DNA of 53,024 nucleotides from an uncultured Bacteriovoracaceae bacterium (GTDB taxonomy: Bacteria; Bdellovibrionota; Bacteriovoracia; Bacteriovoracales; Bacteriovoracaceae): NCBI GenBank assembly GCA_938017795.1, contig CALIJZ010000057.1, positions 1 to 53,024 on the forward strand, in the 5' to 3' direction. The position numbers and the translations under genes are program-made. Shown piece by piece: positions 9,158-16,060 of the stretch. A model generated the notes under the pieces. That model did not search any database. It was not told the origin of the DNA and saw nothing but the letters and a program-made list of their open reading frames with translations. Numbering within the stretch: the first letter of the stretch is position 1; each line of letters opens with the position of its first letter.

Positions 9158-9612
9158 TACTCTTGAGACAATGAAGTTGAGCCAGTATCTAAGTATTGGT
9201 TAAAATCTAACCTTTCAGTTGTTACTGGAAGTGGATCAATTTTTATTTCAGCTCTTTGAAAGTTACTATCTGGTTGAGTTGATGCTGCTTTAAGCATTTC
9301 TGCTTCAGGACAAGGGTAACTCATACATCGAACTTGTATTTTATCTGCTTGATAAGGTGTATTTGCTATAGGTGAAAGCGGTTGATCAATTAATTCGTTT
9401 ACCAGCCTAAGCTTTTCCATAAGGTTTTTTCTATACTGTAGTAAAATATAATCATTATCATTGTGATAATAACCAGCAAGGCCTCTATTTACAGTAGTTG
9501 GTTGCATAATTGGTGGAACATAATAGGCATCACTTGGATCAAGTGCCATACCTCTATAACTTGCCATTGCTGAACTTGAAATTATTAAAAACGACATAAT
9601 AAAAAATTTCAT
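9154..9612 (-). CDS. Small exported protein of unknown function
   Basis: The start was placed at the ATG at 9612, which has AGGAG five bases upstream and opens a signal peptide (MKFFIMSFLIISSSAMA). An upstream in-frame start would add 18 residues before the signal and is unlikely. The mature protein of about 135 residues is rich in Pro, Asp and Tyr and contains one CxxxxC pair (RCMSYPCPEA). No family recognised. Convergent with the DUF962 gene. Confidence 0.7.
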   Translation of the reverse strand: MKFFIMSFLIISSSAMASYRGMALDPSDAYYVPPIMQPTTVNRGLAGYYHNDNDYILLQYRKNLMEKLRLVNELIDQPLSPIANTPYQADKIQVRCMSYPCPEAEMLKAASTQPDSNFQRAEIKIDPLPVTTERLDFNQYLDTGSTSLSQEY

Positions 9613-9773
9613 TATATTCTCCTGTGCCTTATTAGTTGCAAAGCTTATGCCATGAAAAATATACAAGGTTCATTCATAATTTTAATAACTTAGAACTTAG
9701 TCATGCTATTTTAACTGATCAAAATCTATACACCTGTAAAGATTACTGACATGGCAATATGGAGTGCCAAATC

Positions 9774-10277
9774 ATGCTAGACTCGTTGTGTTATATGAAA
9801 ACTAAATATCAAATTTCAGATTATCTTGTTTGCCCTGGGCATGGAGTTGGTCAAGTTGTAGATATCTCTTCAAGAGAGATTGCTGGAACGACACTCAATA
9901 CTGTGACTGTTCAATTATTAAATAATGGGATGAAGATGATTTATCCTGAAAACTCATCTGAGATAAGAGCATTGGTGACAACTTCTGAAGTAGAAGATCT
10001 GTTTAGCTTATTATCTGATCATGAAGTAAACCCTAGTCGTGAGACTTGGAATAGAAGATATAGAGACTATATGACTAAGGTTAACTCTGGCTCAATCTTG
10101 GAAATAGCAGATGTATTAAGATCTCTATTAATCATTAAGTTTTCTAAAAAATTAAGCTTTAGTGAAAAGAAAATGGTTGATCTCTGTAAGGATCTAATGA
10201 TTAAGGAAATCGCCATTACAACTGGTTCTACTGAAAAAGAAGTAGATCAAAGAATAGAAGCAATCTTTACTAATTAA
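9774..10277 (+). CDS. CarD-family RNA polymerase-binding regulator
   Basis: The N-terminal half is the CarD/CdnL Tudor-like RNA polymerase interaction domain: ISDYLVCPGHGVGQVVDI, then a beta-rich segment ending MKMIYPENSSEIRALV. A helical C-terminal half (SRETWNRRYRDYMTKVNSGS, ADVLRSL, FSKKLSFSEKKMVD) matches the DNA-contacting domain of the family. Such proteins bind the RNAP beta subunit and stabilise open complexes, often at rRNA and stress promoters. Three in-frame ATGs are possible (9759, 9774, 9795). I chose 9774 because GGAG lies nine bases before it; 9795 fits the usual family N-terminus best. Possibly essential, by analogy with CdnL. Confidence 0.85.
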   Translation: MLDSLCYMKTKYQISDYLVCPGHGVGQVVDISSREIAGTTLNTVTVQLLNNGMKMIYPENSSEIRALVTTSEVEDLFSLLSDHEVNPSRETWNRRYRDYMTKVNSGSILEIADVLRSLLIIKFSKKLSFSEKKMVDLCKDLMIKEIAITTGSTEKEVDQRIEAIFTN

Positions 10278-10324
10278 TTCTAAATTCAAATTTTAACATG
10301 TATTATGAATCTCAAGGAGTATCT

Positions 10325-11764
10325 ATGAGTGTTCGTGTACGTTTTGCCCCCAGTCCCACTGGTCATCTTCATATTGGAGGAGCTAGGACTGCTCTTTATA
10401 ATTATCTCTATGCAAAGGCCCAAGGTGGAACTTTTGTATTTAGAGTTGAAGATACTGATTTAGAGCGAAGTAAAAAAGAATATGAAGTCTCTCAGCTTGA
10501 AGATCTTAGGTGGCTGGGAATTGATTATGATGAAGGTCCTGAAAAACCTGGAGAATATGGTCCATATAGGCAGTCAGAGAGAACTCATATTTATGAAGAG
10601 TATGCTAAGAAACTCGTTGATGATGGTTTAGCTTATTATGACTTTTGTACAGATGAAGAATTAGAAGCCATGAAAGAGCGTGCCATGAAAGAAGGTCGTC
10701 CACCCCATTATGAAGGGAAATGGAGAAACTCTGAGTACTTTGAAGAGGCTGCAAATAAATTAGCTGCTGGTGAAAAAGGAGCGATTCGTTTTAAAGCTCC
10801 CAAGAAATCTTATGTTGTAAACGATGAAGTAAGAGGAAGGGTAGTATTCCCTGAGAATATGGTTGGTGACTTTGTGATCATTAGATCTAACGGTTTACCA
10901 GTTTATAATTTTTGCTGCGTGATTGATGATATGTTGATGAAGATTACTTATGTCATTCGAGGTGAAGAGCATTTGAATAATTCAGTAAGGCAGTTGATGA
11001 TTTATGAAGCTCTTGGTGGAACGCCTCCAGCATTTGCTCATGTCTCGCTTTTAATTAATAAAGATCGACAAAAACTCTCTAAAAGAGATGGTGTTACTTC
11101 TGTGACGAAATATAAAGAAGAGTCTTATCTTCCTGAAGCATTAATAAATTACCTATGCTTATTAGGTTGGTCTCACCCTGATGAGAAAGAGATATTTGCT
11201 ATTGATGATATAGGGTTAGCTTTTGATGCTAAGAGATTTGCTAAGTCGGCTGCGATTTATGATCTTGAAAAACTGAAGTGGGTTAATGGAATGCACTTGA
11301 GAGCACTTCCAAACGATGAGTTAAAATCTAAAATTGAAGAGTTTATAGCTAAAGATCATTTTTATTTTTCTCAAAGTGATACTTGGAAAGATAGTGCGAT
11401 TGAATTATTAAAAAATCAAATTGAGTTCTTTTCAGATTTTCAGCCTCGTTTAGATTCTGATCTTCTTAATGGAGAGGTCAATAGATCTGAGAAGCTCGAA
11501 GATGTTTTAAGTTGGGATACGACAAAAAAGATTATTAACTTCTTAAAAGATAAGCTTGCTGGTATCGATGATTCTTTTATTTCGAAAGAGAAGTTTCAAG
11601 AAATTTTTAAATCTTTGAAAACTGAGCTTGAGTTAAAAGGGAAGCCATTATTTATGGGGACTCGAGTTTGTTTGACTGGGCAGGATCACGGACCAGAGCT
11701 TGGCGACTTAGTTCCCTTGATTCCATTAAAAATTATAAAAGAGCGAATTAATCACCTTAGTTAA
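10325..11764 (+). CDS. gltX: Glutamyl-tRNA synthetase
   Basis: The start at 10325 (MSVRVRFAPSPTGHLHIGG) has AAGGAG seven bases upstream; a longer frame from 10298 lacks support. The 479-residue product has the class I signature HIGG at 16-19 and KLSKR at 250-254, with the Glu-specific catalytic region between. It charges tRNA-Glu in the cytoplasm. The C-terminal anticodon-binding half is ordinary (VCLTGQDHGPELG near the end), and the length is normal. Downstream there is only an AT stem, so read-through into the micropeptide operon is possible. Confidence 0.97.
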   Translation: MSVRVRFAPSPTGHLHIGGARTALYNYLYAKAQGGTFVFRVEDTDLERSKKEYEVSQLEDLRWLGIDYDEGPEKPGEYGPYRQSERTHIYEEYAKKLVDDGLAYYDFCTDEELEAMKERAMKEGRPPHYEGKWRNSEYFEEAANKLAAGEKGAIRFKAPKKSYVVNDEVRGRVVFPENMVGDFVIIRSNGLPVYNFCCVIDDMLMKITYVIRGEEHLNNSVRQLMIYEALGGTPPAFAHVSLLINKDRQKLSKRDGVTSVTKYKEESYLPEALINYLCLLGWSHPDEKEIFAIDDIGLAFDAKRFAKSAAIYDLEKLKWVNGMHLRALPNDELKSKIEEFIAKDHFYFSQSDTWKDSAIELLKNQIEFFSDFQPRLDSDLLNGEVNRSEKLEDVLSWDTTKKIINFLKDKLAGIDDSFISKEKFQEIFKSLKTELELKGKPLFMGTRVCLTGQDHGPELGDLVPLIPLKIIKERINHLS

Positions 11765-11855
11765 TTTTTTTATAAAAAATTATATTAAACCCTTGCTTCT
11801 TTTTTTTTATATGTTATTTTATTTTTATCAATCAACTTTTTAATAGGAGGTAGTG

Positions 11856-11930
11856 ATGGATATTACATTTAGATGTGCTTGTAATACATCGACAACAGTG
11901 TTTACTACCCCCGTCGTCGATTTCAACTAG
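11856..11930 (+). CDS. 24-residue Thr/Cys-rich micropeptide (possible secreted peptide precursor or leader peptide)
   Basis: A short frame begins ATG at 11856, five bases after a complete AGGAGG site at 11845-11850, one of the strongest ribosome binding sites in the window. The peptide begins MDITFRCACNT, has a TSTTVFTT run and ends PVVDFN before TAG. It has six Thr and two Cys (residues 7 and 9) and no hydrophobic signal. The last third uses ACC, CCC, GTC and TTC codons, unlike the AT-rich codon use of neighbouring genes. It leads the operon for a 70-residue protein, an ABC exporter and a DUF1854 protein. Either it is a peptide product exported by that transporter, or it is a leader peptide whose translation controls the operon. 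The strong RBS favours real translation in both cases. Confidence 0.55.
   Translation: MDITFRCACNTSTTVFTTPVVDFN
11888..11921 (+). other. RNA hairpin inside the micropeptide frame
   Basis: ATCGACAAC (11888-11896) can pair with GTCGTCGAT (11913-11921) with one mismatch, leaving a 16-base loop. It coincides with the oddly GC-rich end of the micropeptide frame, so the codon choice there may serve RNA structure as well as protein. Confidence 0.4.
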
Positions 11931-11970
11931 AGTTTTATTACTCAAAATCAGGTAGTTTAAATTTTTTTGT

Positions 11971-11991
11971 TCATTAAGCTTTGCTTAATGA
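11971..11991 (+). promoter_or_regulatory. Intercistronic hairpin between micropeptide and downstream genes
   Basis: TCATTAAGC and GCTTAATGA form a perfect 9-bp stem with a TTT loop. It is not followed by a real U-run (CGTTTTAGGG), so it looks more like a partial terminator, attenuator or RNA-stabilising stem than a full terminator. The ribosome binding site of the next gene begins ten bases later. Confidence 0.5.
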
Positions 11992-12009
11992 CGTTTTAGG
12001 GAGTTTTGC

Positions 12010-12222
12010 ATGAAAGCAAGAGCGAATAATATGGCCCTATGGTGGTCAGAGTCTAGATACATCCTTGAGAGTCTCTTGGATATTGGGCTTAGTATATTGA
12101 AAATAAGTAAATTGTCGATATTGGTAATTAAAGATGTGTTAACAATAAGAAAAGTTAATAGCTATCATTACCGAGACAAGGAGAGAATCATCGAATATGA
12201 GATGAGAAAGGAGATGTTGTGA
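12010..12222 (+). CDS. 70-residue protein of unknown function in the micropeptide/ABC operon
   Basis: The frame starts at ATG 12010 with AGGGAG well placed upstream, and its TGA overlaps the GTG start of the ABC transporter gene (GTGA), so it is certainly part of that operon. The product starts basic with a Trp pair (ALWWSES), has a hydrophobic or amphipathic middle (about residues 19-45, Leu/Ile-rich) and a strongly charged C-terminus. It could be a membrane-associated helix, a partner of the exporter or a second peptide substrate. No family recognised. Confidence 0.65.
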   Translation: MKARANNMALWWSESRYILESLLDIGLSILKISKLSILVIKDVLTIRKVNSYHYRDKERIIEYEMRKEML

Positions 12223-14489
12223 TAAAGGAAAATAGTTTTTTTACTAAATATTTAGATCAACCTCTAGAGTTACCTGCTGTAATTTTAGAACAAGTTACTG
12301 AGAACATTCTACTCTTTAGTTTTTGGGATTTAGATGAAGCATTTCAATTTGTTAGTGGATGGGTTGTTTTATCTGAGTCTCATTTTTATCTCTTCCAAGA
12401 AGGAGAGATTGAAGTAAAGACAGAGTTGAATAATGTTAAAAAGGTTTTAGAAACTAGTACATCTAGTATGAATAGTTACGAGTTTGTAAGTATTAAAGGT
12501 AAGTTTTTGGCTAGAGTAAATTTCACGAATAGACAAAAACAATCAATGTCAGGTGTGAAATATATTTTAGATGAATTATCTGAAAAGAAGAAAATCTCAA
12601 GTGTACTTGATTCTCAGAAAGTTTATGAAGATGCAGTTTTAAGAAATATTAGAGATAAGCAAAATATTGACTCTGAAGAGAAGCTGGGTGTTGTTAAGAG
12701 ATTATTAGGTTATCTCGCTCCTTATAAAAAAGATTTTGTTATTGGAGCAATTGGGGCCATTGGTTCGACAATCGTTGCTCTTGTCCCGGCTTATTTATCT
12801 GGTCGATTAATTGATGATGTTGTTAAGTCTTTTCAAAATGGTGAGATCTCAAGAGATAAGTCTTTAAACTTAGCTTTTACATTTTTATCCATCTTAGTTG
12901 GAATTTATATTTTTAGAGAAATATTTCGTTGGATACGACTTAAGAAGATGTCTATTATCGGAGAAAAAGTTGCATCTGATCTAAGAAGAGATCTTTATGA
13001 TCATCTTCAAGACTTAGATTTAGATTTTTACTCTAAAAGACAAACTGGGAGTATTATTTCTAGGGTAAGTAGTGATACTGATAGAATTTGGGATTTTGTT
13101 GCTTTTGGAATTGTAGAAGTTGGAATAGCAGTAATTATGCTTATTTGTTTATCAATTGTTTTAATTGCACTTGATTTCAAATTAGGTCTTCTTATGACTG
13201 TGCCAGTTCCATTGATTATTTATTCTATTTACCTACATGGAAAAAAAATGGAGAAGATCTTTATAAGATGTTGGCGTAAGTGGTCTGCTTTAACTGATGT
13301 TTTATCAGATACTATTCCAGGTATTCAGGTCGTAAAGGCCTTCAATCAACAAAATCGTGAGAGAAAAAGGTTTAACTCTCGAAATGAGATTGCTTTAAGT
13401 GAGTTTGAGAAAGTTCATCATATTTGGACGAAGTTTTGGCCGCGAATGATGATGGGAATTCATTGTCTCGTTTTGATGGTTTGGTTTTTATCTCTTCCGA
13501 GACTATTGGCTAGTGAGGGAGATGCGAACTATTTAAGTGCCGGAACATTTGTTTCATTTTTATTGTATATGACTATGTTTTCTCAACCGATTGAGATTAT
13601 TGGACAAATGGCCCGAATGTTAAATCGGGCAACAAGTTCAGCTCTTAGGATTTTTGAAATCTTGGATACTAAATCTTTTATAAAAGAAAATAGTAATGGA
13701 GTTGAGAAAAAAATTGAAGGAAATATAGAATTTAAAGATGTTTTTTTCACTTATGATGGAGTTCGACAAGTTTTAAAAGGAGTGAATCTCAAAATTCACT
13801 CAGGTGAAATGATTGGATTAGTTGGCCCTAGTGGTGGAGGAAAAACAACTATTAGTAAACTGATGTTTCGATTCTATGATGCCAATGCTGGAAGTATTTT
13901 AATTGATGATACCAACATAGGGGAGCTAGATTTAGGTGGCTATAGAAGCCAAGTTGGAATGGTATTACAGGATCCATTTTTATTTCATGGATCTATTAGT
14001 GATAATATTTCTTATGGAATGCCTGAGGTGAGTAAGCTTGAAATCATTAAGGCTGCCAAGATAGCTAATGCTCATGAATTTATTATGAAGTTGGCTCAAG
14101 GTTATGAAACGATTGTAGGTGAACGTGGTCAAAGTTTATCTGGAGGGGAGAAGCAACGAGTTTCTATTGCCAGAGCGATTTTACATAATCCTAAGATTTT
14201 GATTTTAGATGAGGCCACAAGTGCAGTTGATACTGAAACAGAAAGAAAAATTCAAGAAGCACTAGATAAGCTGATTGAAGGTCGTACTGTTATTGCTATC
14301 GCTCATCGATTATCAACTCTAAGAAAAGCAAATCGAATTTTAGTTGTTAAGTCTGGGAAGATTGTAGAAGAAGGTGAGCACAATAGTTTAATGGATTTGA
14401 AAGGTGAGTATTTCAAATTACAGCAAATGCAGAACTATTCAGGAATAGAGGTTACTAAGAAGGAGATTGAGAATGAAGTTAGAGTTTAA
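12219..14489 (+). CDS. ABC exporter, fused permease-ATPase with extra N-terminal domain (DUF1854-associated type)
   Basis: The GTG start has AAGGAG upstream. Of 756 residues, about 1-125 form a beta-rich domain (VSGWVVLSESHFYLF, then KFLARVNFTNRQ) resembling the PH-like domain of transporters that neighbour DUF1854 genes. Residues about 160-470 are the six-helix exporter domain. The nucleotide-binding domain has Walker A GPSGGGKT (536-543), signature LSGGE (640-644) and Walker B ILILDEA (660-666), with the D-loop intact. There is no C39 cysteine peptidase domain, so it is not a classical bacteriocin processing exporter. It should work as a homodimer in the inner membrane. The DUF1854 gene overlaps its end by 17 bases. 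Related pairs in databases are labelled cyanophycin-associated, but no cyanophycin gene is visible here. Confidence 0.88.
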   Translation: MIKENSFFTKYLDQPLELPAVILEQVTENILLFSFWDLDEAFQFVSGWVVLSESHFYLFQEGEIEVKTELNNVKKVLETSTSSMNSYEFVSIKGKFLARVNFTNRQKQSMSGVKYILDELSEKKKISSVLDSQKVYEDAVLRNIRDKQNIDSEEKLGVVKRLLGYLAPYKKDFVIGAIGAIGSTIVALVPAYLSGRLIDDVVKSFQNGEISRDKSLNLAFTFLSILVGIYIFREIFRWIRLKKMSIIGEKVASDLRRDLYDHLQDLDLDFYSKRQTGSIISRVSSDTDRIWDFVAFGIVEVGIAVIMLICLSIVLIALDFKLGLLMTVPVPLIIYSIYLHGKKMEKIFIRCWRKWSALTDVLSDTIPGIQVVKAFNQQNRERKRFNSRNEIALSEFEKVHHIWTKFWPRMMMGIHCLVLMVWFLSLPRLLASEGDANYLSAGTFVSFLLYMTMFSQPIEIIGQMARMLNRATSSALRIFEILDTKSFIKENSNGVEKKIEGNIEFKDVFFTYDGVRQVLKGVNLKIHSGEMIGLVGPSGGGKTTISKLMFRFYDANAGSILIDDTNIGELDLGGYRSQVGMVLQDPFLFHGSISDNISYGMPEVSKLEIIKAAKIANAHEFIMKLAQGYETIVGERGQSLSGGEKQRVSIARAILHNPKILILDEATSAVDTETERKIQEALDKLIEGRTVIAIAHRLSTLRKANRILVVKSGKIVEEGEHNSLMDLKGEYFKLQQMQNYSGIEVTKKEIENEVRV

Positions 14490-14925
14490 GGAAGGGTTTG
14501 GATTAATTTATATTGATGGTGAGTTAGAGAAAAGTGTTTCTGTAAAAAGAAGTTTTCCTAACTCTCATCCTGATAAATATTTCTCAATTTTAAATGATGA
14601 AAATCAAGAGCTTATGTTTATTGAATCTTTAGAGAGGTTAAATGAAGGAAATAGAAAAATACTTAATAAGTATTTTTCTAGACTCGATTTTAAGTTAAAG
14701 GTTACAAAGGTATTTAAAGTAAAAGATGAGTTTGGTCTACGAAATTGGGAAGTTGAAACAAGTTCGGGAAAAAGAAAGTTTCAAAGTGCTCTAGATAGTT
14801 GGCCTATAAGAGTTGATGAGAATGAATTTGTCTTAGAGGATCTTAATGGAGATAAATATTGGATTGATCTTAAATATGAATTTGATGAAGAAAGTAGAAA
14901 GCAACTATCTTTCTATCTAGATTAA
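14473..14925 (+). CDS. DUF1854 family protein
   Basis: I chose the ATG at 14473, seven bases after AGGAG, over an upstream TTG. The 150-residue product follows the DUF1854 pattern: an N-terminal hairpin (GLIYIDGE), a FPNSHPDKYFSIL block, ILNKYFSRLDF, NWEVETSSGKRKF, and the C-terminal signature FVLEDLNGDKYWIDL ending with SRKQLSFYLD. The fold is small and cytoplasmic with no enzyme motif. DUF1854 genes usually sit beside an ABC transporter with an extra N-terminal domain, as here, which suggests they are an accessory or coupling subunit. Its biochemical role is unknown. It is the last gene of the micropeptide operon and overlaps the transporter gene. Confidence 0.85.
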   Translation: MKLEFKEGFGLIYIDGELEKSVSVKRSFPNSHPDKYFSILNDENQELMFIESLERLNEGNRKILNKYFSRLDFKLKVTKVFKVKDEFGLRNWEVETSSGKRKFQSALDSWPIRVDENEFVLEDLNGDKYWIDLKYEFDEESRKQLSFYLD

Positions 14926-14939
14926 AAAGATGGTTGCTA

Positions 14940-16004
14940 TCATTTCCTATGTAAAATAGTAAGAACTTCCAGGTGAGGAGTTTGAGGATAAGCATCAAAG
15001 GGTATGATTTTAATAATTTCAAATCTTTTCAATGTTGTTATATCTCTGAACATTGTAGAAGGATCACAACTTAAATAGTAAATTGTTTTTAGCTTGTCCA
15101 TTCCTGATATAATATGAGCTAAGTTTTTCGCGCCCGCTCGTGGAGGGTCTAGAAATAGAAAATCGAAGCTTTTCTTTAAAGTATCAGGAAATTTCACATC
15201 ATGAATATTGGCTTTTATAAAAGTAGTATTTTCTATGCTTGATGAATCAGAAATTCTATAATCATAGGCTCTCAAAGTATCTAAACTCTTAATGATCACT
15301 TCTGAATAATTTCCAGAACCACAAAATAACTCTATGCCTTTTTTATGCTTTTTTAAGTTCTTCTCTATTTGTTTTTTTATTAAATGATTTATCGCTGAGT
15401 TCCCTTGATTAAAACCTAGAAACTTTGTAAGCACCTCTTCTTTTTCTAATCGATCATCGAGATAAACTTTTTGTGATTTTATCTCTTCAAGGTTTTTTCT
15501 TAAATAGCTTAATTGTCCTTGGGTTTTCGAGTTTAATATCATGCACTCATCTATATCAACTATATTATTTGTAGCCTTAGTATGGAACCCTAAGTGATTA
15601 TTCTCAAAATGAAGTTGAGCTCTGTTTTTATAATTAAATTCCTTATCAATTATAATCTTTTCAATTAAATTATCTACGTTGAATTTACTATGTCTTGCCA
15701 GAGATTTTAAAATTTCAATTTTGTGTTTTATTTGTGAATCATAATTAGCTATCATCCACGAACAGCCACCACATTTATTAGATTCTTGCTTTTGAAACTT
15801 GCATGGTGATTCTCTACGATCAGGACTTTTTGTCTCTATTTTTAGAATTTCAGCAAAGCCATAAGATTTTTTTTCTTTGATAATTTTAAATAATCCACTA
15901 TCTCCAGGCCAAACACCCTCTACGTAAAAGATTTTACCATTTTCGTGTCTTACAACGCCTAAGCCTTTATAGCTTAGAGATTCTACTTTTGATTGAAATT
16001 CCAT
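14940..16004 (-). CDS. RNA (uracil-5)-methyltransferase, RumA/TrmA family
   Basis: The 354-residue product begins with a TRAM domain (residues 1-58). Cysteines 68, 78, 81 and 154 match the 4Fe-4S ligands of E. coli RlmD/RumA. The SAM-binding motif is GIELFCGSGNYSE, DPPRAGAK follows, and the catalytic Cys sits in YLSCDPSTMFRD. A Glu in HLEVLTIL is the catalytic base. It would use SAM to make 5-methyluridine in 23S rRNA or tRNA. It is shorter than RlmD (about 430) through a compact central domain, so the exact target (747, 1939 or tRNA position 54) cannot be fixed. Divergent from uvrB. Confidence 0.87.
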   Translation of the reverse strand: MEFQSKVESLSYKGLGVVRHENGKIFYVEGVWPGDSGLFKIIKEKKSYGFAEILKIETKSPDRRESPCKFQKQESNKCGGCSWMIANYDSQIKHKIEILKSLARHSKFNVDNLIEKIIIDKEFNYKNRAQLHFENNHLGFHTKATNNIVDIDECMILNSKTQGQLSYLRKNLEEIKSQKVYLDDRLEKEEVLTKFLGFNQGNSAINHLIKKQIEKNLKKHKKGIELFCGSGNYSEVIIKSLDTLRAYDYRISDSSSIENTTFIKANIHDVKFPDTLKKSFDFLFLDPPRAGAKNLAHIISGMDKLKTIYYLSCDPSTMFRDITTLKRFEIIKIIPFDAYPQTPHLEVLTILHRK

Positions 16005-16060
16005 GAGCCACCATACGATGAGCTATTTCTAGCGTCAAAAAAAGATGTTATGATCATGAA

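Noticed and set aside
11761..11790. AT-only stem after gltX as a terminator
   Set aside because: It has no G/C pairs and no distinct U-run, so it would be too weak.
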